From assembly GCA_001941065.1 (NCBI GenBank), contig MSHJ01000011.1, positions 124,001 through 188,000 on the forward strand: a stretch of 64,000 nucleotides of DNA, written 5' to 3'. Below, in pieces: positions 59,870 through 64,000 of this stretch. Numbering within the stretch: position 1 is the stretch's first letter; each line of letters opens with the position of its first letter. This DNA comes from Alistipes sp. Zagget8 (GTDB lineage: Bacteria; Bacteroidota; Bacteroidia; Bacteroidales; Rikenellaceae). Below the pieces are notes generated by a model. The model had not been told where the DNA came from and searched no databases. It saw only the letters and a program-made list of their open reading frames with translations. Made by a program: the position numbers and the translations under genes.

Positions 59870-59895
59870 TTTTGAATTATGAATTTTGAATTATG
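59868..59895. repeat. 14-base tandem repeat between argB and argE
   Basis: AATTTTGAATTATG occurs twice in tandem, spanning the 21-base argB-argE spacer and touching both the argB stop and the TTG start of the next gene. It is AT-rich in a GC-rich operon. Such units are probably slippage-prone filler. Confidence 0.8.
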
Positions 59896-60664
59896 AATTC
59901 CGGATTACCGTTCCGGTATCGTTCAGCAGATTATCGGAATGTTTGATCGTGACGCTCCGTACGCCTTTTTCGATGGCTTTCAGGGCATTTTCGATCTTGG
60001 GAATCATCCCCTTGCTCACCGTGCCGTCGGCTTTGAGCGGGGCGTACGTCGCCGCCGTGATCTCGCGGATCAGCGTCGTGTCGTCCTCCGGATCGCGCAG
60101 AACCCCTGCCTTTTCGAAGCAGAAAACCAAGTCCGTCGGAGCGATCTGCGCCGCCCCCAGCGCCACGGCCGAAGCCACGCTGTCAGCATTGCAGTTGAGC
60201 AGGGAGCCTTTCCCGTCGTGCATGATGGCCGAGAAGACGGGCGTGATGCCCCCTTCCAGCAGCCGGCGCAGCAGTTCCGAATCCACCCGCTCGATGTCGC
60301 CCACGAATCCGTAGTCTACCGGATGCGGGTCGCGGCGGCGTGCCGTGACGGCATTTCCATCGGCTCCCGACAGCCCGAGGGCGTTGCACCCCGCGGCCTG
60401 CAGTCCTGCCACGACCTGCTTGTTGATGAGCCCGGCATAAACCATTGTCACCACGTCCAGCGTTCCCTTGTCGGTGATGCGGCGTCCGTCGACCATCTGC
60501 ACCTTCAGTTCCAGCCGTTCGGCCAGTCGTGTGGCCAGCTTCCCGCCGCCGTGCACGAGGATTTTCGGACCCTCCAGCGCCGCGAATTCCTTCAGGAAAC
60601 GCTTCAGCGCTTCGGGGTTGTCGATGACGTTGCCGCCTATCTTTACGACCGTGATCCGTTCCAT
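59891..60664 (-). CDS. argB: N-acetylglutamate kinase (or N-succinylglutamate kinase)
   Basis: ArgB phosphorylates the gamma-carboxylate of N-acylglutamate. The ATG at 60664 gives 257 residues with the amino acid kinase pattern: ITVVKIGGNVIDN (lysine of the ATP site), KILVHGGGKLATRLAERL, and TDKGTLDVVTMVYAGLINKQ, LNCNADSVASAVALGA and PKIENALKAIEKGVRSV. A longer open frame through argF' is a shadow. The start overlaps the argF' stop by one base (TAATG). Given the carbamoyltransferase next door, whether it uses acetyl- or succinylglutamate is not settled. Confidence 0.96.
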   Translation of the reverse strand: MERITVVKIGGNVIDNPEALKRFLKEFAALEGPKILVHGGGKLATRLAERLELKVQMVDGRRITDKGTLDVVTMVYAGLINKQVVAGLQAAGCNALGLSGADGNAVTARRRDPHPVDYGFVGDIERVDSELLRRLLEGGITPVFSAIMHDGKGSLLNCNADSVASAVALGAAQIAPTDLVFCFEKAGVLRDPEDDTTLIREITAATYAPLKADGTVSKGMIPKIENALKAIEKGVRSVTIKHSDNLLNDTGTVIRNS

Positions 60665-61620
60665 TATTCCAGTCCCTCCAGCAGTCGTTTGAGCACCACC
60701 TGAGCCGAAATCTCGCGGTTCGCCGCCTCGGGAATCACCAGCGAACGGGGCGATTCGATCACCTCGTCCGTGACGATCATGTTGCGCCTTACGGGCAGGC
60801 AGTGCATGAAGTAAGCGTTGTTCGTCAGGGCCATTTTTTCGCTGTCCACCGTCCATGCGCGGTCGCGCGACAGCACTTTGCCGTAGTTGGGGTCCGTGTA
60901 TGCGGCCCAGTTCTTGGCATAGACGAAATCGGCGCCTTCGAGGGCCTTGCGCTGGTCGTATTCCACGCGGGCCTTGCCGACGAATTCCGGGGCGAGCTCG
61001 TATCCTTCCGGATGGGTGATGACGAAATCGTATCCCGCGGCGTTCATCCACTCGGCGAACGAGTTGGGCACGGCCTGCGGCAGGGCGTTGGGGTGCGGGG
61101 CCCAGGTCATCACGACCTTCGGACGCTCCACGGCCTTGTACTCCTCGATGGTGATCAGGTCGGCGAAACTCTGCAGCGGGTGGCGTGTCGCGGCCTCCAT
61201 CGAAAAGACCGGACGTCCCGAGTAGCGGATGAACTGCTCCAGCACGCGCTCCTCGTAATCCTCGGCCTTGTCTGCGAACCGCGCGAACGACCTCACACCG
61301 ATCACGTCGCAGTAGGACCCCATCACGGGAATCGCCTCCAGCAGGTGTTCGGCCTTGTCGCCGTCCATCACCACGCCCCTTTCGGTCTCGAGCTTCCAGG
61401 CCCCCTGGTTGACGTCGAGGACCATGACGTTCATCCCGAGGTTCATGGCGGCCTTCTGGGTCGAGAGCCGCGTGCGGAGGCTCGAGTTGAAGAACAGCAT
61501 CAGCAGCGTTTTGTTGCGCCCCAGTCCCGTGAACTGGAAGCGGTCGCGCTTGATCTCCATCGCTTCGGCGACGGCCGTTCCGAGGTCGCCGATGTCTTGT
61601 ACGCAGGTGAACTTTTTCAT
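60664..61620 (-). CDS. argF': N-acylornithine carbamoyltransferase, ArgF' (SOTC/AOTC) type
   Basis: Unlike ordinary OTC, this Bacteroidetes enzyme carbamoylates N-succinyl- or N-acetylornithine. Seen are FFNSSLRTRLSTQKAAMNLG (carbamoyl phosphate site, with SLRTR in place of STRTR), NQGAWKLETERGVVMDGDK, MEAATRHPLQSFADLITIEE and MHCLPVRRNMIVTDEVIESP. The 318 residues align without gaps with the Bacteroides fragilis enzyme as I remember it. At residue 90, where B. fragilis SOTC has the specificity-determining proline, this protein has alanine (MDGDKAEHLLEA). It is end to end with argB and argD. Confidence 0.94.
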   Translation of the reverse strand: MKKFTCVQDIGDLGTAVAEAMEIKRDRFQFTGLGRNKTLLMLFFNSSLRTRLSTQKAAMNLGMNVMVLDVNQGAWKLETERGVVMDGDKAEHLLEAIPVMGSYCDVIGVRSFARFADKAEDYEERVLEQFIRYSGRPVFSMEAATRHPLQSFADLITIEEYKAVERPKVVMTWAPHPNALPQAVPNSFAEWMNAAGYDFVITHPEGYELAPEFVGKARVEYDQRKALEGADFVYAKNWAAYTDPNYGKVLSRDRAWTVDSEKMALTNNAYFMHCLPVRRNMIVTDEVIESPRSLVIPEAANREISAQVVLKRLLEGLE

Positions 61621-61621
61621 C

Positions 61622-62743
61622 CTATATGATCTCTTTGAATGCGTTGAGGAAGCGGTCCGCCATTTCGCGCGTGATGCACAGCGCCGGCAGCAGCCGCACG
61701 GTCGAGGCTCCCGCCCCGCCGGTGAAGATGTGTTTTTCGAAGAGCAGCCGTTTGCGGAGCTCCGAGCCCGAACCGTCGATCTCGATGCCGATCATCAGGC
61801 CGCGTCCGCGCACCTCCTTCAGTCCGCCCATCGCGTGCAGTTCGGCCAGCAGGTATTCGCCGACCGCCGCGGCATTTGCCACGAGTCCGTCGCGTTCGAT
61901 CACGTCCAGCACGGCGATTGCCGCCGCGCAGGCCAGGTGGCTGCCCCCGAAGGTGGTTCCCAGCAGACCCGGACGCGCCTCGAAATGGGGCGCTATCAGC
62001 ACGCCGCCGATCGGGAATCCGTTGGCCATGCCTTTGGCCGTGGTGACGAGGTCGGGACGAATGCCCGCCGCCTGATGGGCGAAGAACTGCCCCGTGCGGC
62101 CGTATCCCGACTGAATTTCGTCCAGCACCAGCTGCGTCCCGGTCTCGGTGGCCGCTTCGCGCAGCCCTTGCAGGAACTCGTTCGTGGGGCAGTGGATGCC
62201 CGACACGCCCTGAATGCCCTCGACGATCACCGCCGCGAACTCCCGTGTGGCGAGCTTCTGCCGGGCGGCTTCGAGGTCGTTCAGCGGTGTGAACTCCACA
62301 TTCGGAGTGCGGTTGAAGGGCGACTGAATCGCGGGGTTGTCCGTCACGGCGACGGCTCCCGACGTGCGGCCGTGGAAAGCCTTCGCGATGGCCAGCACCT
62401 TCTTGCGTCCCGTGTGGAACGACGCCAGCTTCAGGGCGTTCTCATTGGCCTCGGCCCCCGAGTTGCAGAGGAAAAGACGGTAGTCGCCGTAACCCGACGC
62501 GCGGCCCAGTTTTTCGGCCAGCGTCACCTGAAGCGAATTTTCGACCGAGTTCGAGTAGAACCCGATGCGTGCGACCTGCTCCTGCACGGCCCGCACGTAG
62601 TCGGGCTGTGCGTGTCCGATCGAGATCACGGCGTGCCCGCCGTAGAGGTCGAGGTACTCGGTCCCCGCCTCGTCGTAGACGAAGCAGCCTTTTCCCCTCA
62701 CCGGTTCGATCGGATATAACGAATATACGTTGAATAATTCCAT
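61622..62743 (-). CDS. argD: acetylornithine (succinylornithine) aminotransferase
   Basis: ArgD transaminates N-acylglutamate semialdehyde to N-acylornithine with PLP. The class III aminotransferase signature is LVLDEIQSGYGRTGQFFAHQ followed by LVTTAKGMANGFPIGGVLI, where the lysine binds PLP. CNSGAEANENALKLASFHTG and AFHGRTSGAVAVTDN are further motifs. The protein has 373 residues, normal. It is one base from argF' downstream and 162 bases from argC upstream, the latter gap holding repeat copy 3. Confidence 0.96.
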   Translation of the reverse strand: MELFNVYSLYPIEPVRGKGCFVYDEAGTEYLDLYGGHAVISIGHAQPDYVRAVQEQVARIGFYSNSVENSLQVTLAEKLGRASGYGDYRLFLCNSGAEANENALKLASFHTGRKKVLAIAKAFHGRTSGAVAVTDNPAIQSPFNRTPNVEFTPLNDLEAARQKLATREFAAVIVEGIQGVSGIHCPTNEFLQGLREAATETGTQLVLDEIQSGYGRTGQFFAHQAAGIRPDLVTTAKGMANGFPIGGVLIAPHFEARPGLLGTTFGGSHLACAAAIAVLDVIERDGLVANAAAVGEYLLAELHAMGGLKEVRGRGLMIGIEIDGSGSELRKRLLFEKHIFTGGAGASTVRLLPALCITREMADRFLNAFKEII

Positions 62744-62810
62744 AACGAATTTGTTTTATTATCGGTTGCTTGCCCGTCTCCGGATGTCGTTCCCATGGCC
62801 CTTGGCCGTG

Positions 62811-62872
62811 TTTACAAGTCTGACCCCACCCCAAACCCCTCCCTCGGGAGGGGCTTGTCGCGACGCATCCGG
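62811..62872. repeat. dispersed palindromic repeat, copy 3 (argC-argD gap), inverted
   Basis: On the minus strand it reads GCGTCGCGACAAGCCCCTCC, then CGAGGGAGGGGTTTGGGGTG, then GGGTCAGACTTGTAAAC. It matches copy 2 over the whole length, and the arm differences are partly compensatory (CCCTCCCGAGGGAGGGG versus CCCTTCCCTGAGGGAAGGG), so the hairpin is kept. It lies inside the arginine operon, 37 bases past the argC stop. Confidence 0.87.
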
Positions 62873-62905
62873 GATTTTGTCCGGATTGCGGACCGATATT
62901 TCTCG

Positions 62906-63868
62906 TTAAAAAGCGTTGGCTTTCAATTTCAGCCCGGCGATTTCGTCGAGTCCGAACATCAGGTTCATATTCTGCACGGCCTGCCCCGAGGCGCCTTTCA
63001 GCAGGTTGTCGATGGCCGAGACGACGTGCACTTTGCCGTCGTAGACGGCCGTGTGCAGCAGCGCCTTGTTGGTGTTTACCACCTGCTTCAGGTCCACGTC
63101 GCGTTCCGTGACGCGGGTGAATGCCGCCGAAGCGTAGAAATCGGCGTAGAGCTTCCGGGCGGTCTCACCGTCGAGCGGGCACGTTGTGTAGACGCTCGCC
63201 AGAATGCCCCGCGTGAAATCCCCGCGCATCGGTACGAAATTGACGGCGCTGTCGAATGCCGGTTCCAACAGCCGCAGGTTGCGCCCGATCTCGATCAGGT
63301 GCTGGTGCGTGAAGGCCTTGTAAACCGAGATGTTCGACGCCCGCCAGCTGAAATGGGTCGTGGCCGAAGGCTTCACCCCCGCGCCCGTCGATCCGGTTAC
63401 GGCCGTTACGTGCACCTCGTCCTGCAGCATCCCCGCCGCGGCCAGCGGCAGCAGCGCCAGCTGAATCGCCGTGGCGAAGCAACCCGGATTGGCCACGCGC
63501 TCCGCACGGCGGATGCGCTCGCGGTTCAGCTCCGGAAGCCCGTAGACGAATCCTTCCGACTCGTCGCGGAAATCCTGCGCCAGGTCGATGATCTTCACGC
63601 CTGCCGGAACGGCGTTCTCCGCCATCCAGACCCGGCTCTGTCCGTGCGCCGAGCAGAGGAACACGACGTCGGCCGACGCAAGGTCATACGAGTCGCAGAA
63701 CCGCAGGTCGGTGTCGCCCTCCAGTCCGCCGTGCACGTCCGTGAGACGGTTTCCCGCGTTCGACGTGCTGTGGACGAAGGCGATCTCCGCCTGCGGATGG
63801 TTCACCAGCAGGCGGATCAGTTCGCCGGCGGTGTACCCGGCGCCCCCGATAATGCCGGCGCGGATCAT
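62906..63868 (-). CDS. argC: N-acetyl-gamma-glutamyl-phosphate reductase
   Basis: ArgC reduces N-acylglutamyl phosphate to the semialdehyde with NADPH. The ATG at 63868 gives IRAGIIGGAGYTAGELIRLL, the NADP loop, and a 320-residue protein; LSAHGQS-like FLCSAHGQSRVW and the active-site cysteine in RVANPGCFATAIQLALLPLA are visible, with KPSATTHFSWRASNISVYK further on. An in-frame extension to 63955 overlaps argG and is rejected. The ATG overlaps the argG stop (ATGA), so the two are coupled. Confidence 0.96.
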   Translation of the reverse strand: MIRAGIIGGAGYTAGELIRLLVNHPQAEIAFVHSTSNAGNRLTDVHGGLEGDTDLRFCDSYDLASADVVFLCSAHGQSRVWMAENAVPAGVKIIDLAQDFRDESEGFVYGLPELNRERIRRAERVANPGCFATAIQLALLPLAAAGMLQDEVHVTAVTGSTGAGVKPSATTHFSWRASNISVYKAFTHQHLIEIGRNLRLLEPAFDSAVNFVPMRGDFTRGILASVYTTCPLDGETARKLYADFYASAAFTRVTERDVDLKQVVNTNKALLHTAVYDGKVHVVSAIDNLLKGASGQAVQNMNLMFGLDEIAGLKLKANAF

Positions 63869-64000
63869 TTCTTGTTGCGCTTCTGGACGTTGTAGAAAAT
63901 CTTGATCTGGTTGCCGAGGATTTTCGTGAATCCCTTCACGTCGTCGGCCGACCACGCCTTGTTGACCTCGCCGTATTCGCCGAAATCGGTCTTCATCAGG
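63865..64000 (-). CDS. argG: argininosuccinate synthase, C-terminal end only
   Basis: The last 44 codons before a TGA stop are in the window and encode LMKTDFGEYGEVNKAWSADD and then VKGFTKILGNQIKIFYNVQK, ending RNKK. This resembles the C-terminus of Bacteroidetes argininosuccinate synthases, and the place in front of argC fits. ArgG joins citrulline and aspartate using ATP. The gene is cut by the window end and most of it cannot be inspected, so the identification depends on this tail and its context. Confidence 0.75.
   Translation of the reverse strand, partial: LMKTDFGEYGEVNKAWSADDVKGFTKILGNQIKIFYNVQKRNKK

Noticed and set aside
60665..61051. N-terminally extended ArgB
   Set aside because: The extra part is an off-frame reading of argF' and ArgB starts properly at its own ATG.
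1..64000. tRNA genes, CRISPR arrays, IS elements, prophage genes
   Set aside because: Intergenic gaps were read on both strands; no cloverleaf-like sequence, no array of regularly spaced repeats, no transposase, integrase or phage protein was seen.

Overview
The window looks like a chromosomal segment of a high-GC Bacteroidales bacterium, most plausibly Alistipes or another Rikenellaceae. The evidence is the gene content: a SusC/SusD pair, GldE, DUF4270, DUF4837 and DUF3098 proteins, a GH92-rich glycan locus, and the ArgF'-type carbamoyltransferase of Bacteroidetes. Supporting this, many genes are preceded by TAnnTTTG-type -7 boxes with leaders of about 17-30 nt, Shine-Dalgarno sequences are hard to see, and coding sequence is GC-rich enough to give long shadow frames on both strands. 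Species assignment is an inference. I saw no tRNA, rRNA, CRISPR array, IS element or phage gene, and no gene-free stretch above 300 bases.

Layout. (1) 1-10034, plus strand: the 3' end of a ComM/YifB ATPase gene, then the end of the division and cell wall cluster (murG, murC, ftsQ, ftsA, ftsZ), gldE and a phosphopantetheinyl transferase. Two copies of a short dispersed palindromic repeat lie between genes here; a third lies in the arginine operon. MurC and FtsQ both carry unusual insertions. (2) 10031-24702, mostly minus strand: a surface-antigen type outer-membrane protein, a Qnr-sized pentapeptide-repeat protein (plus strand), a secreted bleomycin-hydrolase-like protease, topA, a DUF4270 lipoprotein, a one-domain glycogen-synthase-like protein, queA, and the truB/uppP/DUF3098/ftsX cluster followed by a YfhO-like membrane protein. 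(3) 24703-34834, mixed strands: polyprenyl synthase, FucP-type sugar transporter, efp, polysaccharide deacetylase, DUF4837 lipoprotein, cardiolipin synthase, a DUF2059 protein, a NarL-type two-component system, surE and rplS.

(4) 34929-55433 is the accessory region of most interest. A GH125 alpha-1,6-mannosidase and a XylR-type regulator (minus) face a seven-gene plus-strand operon: GH92 alpha-mannosidase, EEP-family phosphatase, a phosphodiesterase-alkaline phosphatase fusion, a GH63/GH37-like enzyme, a calcineurin-like phosphoesterase, a ROK kinase and GH20 hexosaminidase. A SusC/SusD unit follows with a second EEP-family enzyme and an uncharacterised lipoprotein. I read this as a utilisation locus for a phosphorylated mannose-containing host or yeast glycan such as a GPI-anchor glycan, phosphomannan or phosphorylated N-glycan. 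The XylR gene contains a G9 tract that could be slippage-prone.

(5) 55538-64000, minus strand: a DUF4139 protein with an embedded SusC-like regulatory domain, then an arginine biosynthesis run transcribed argG-argC-argD-argF'-argB-argE-argH, with argG cut by the window end.
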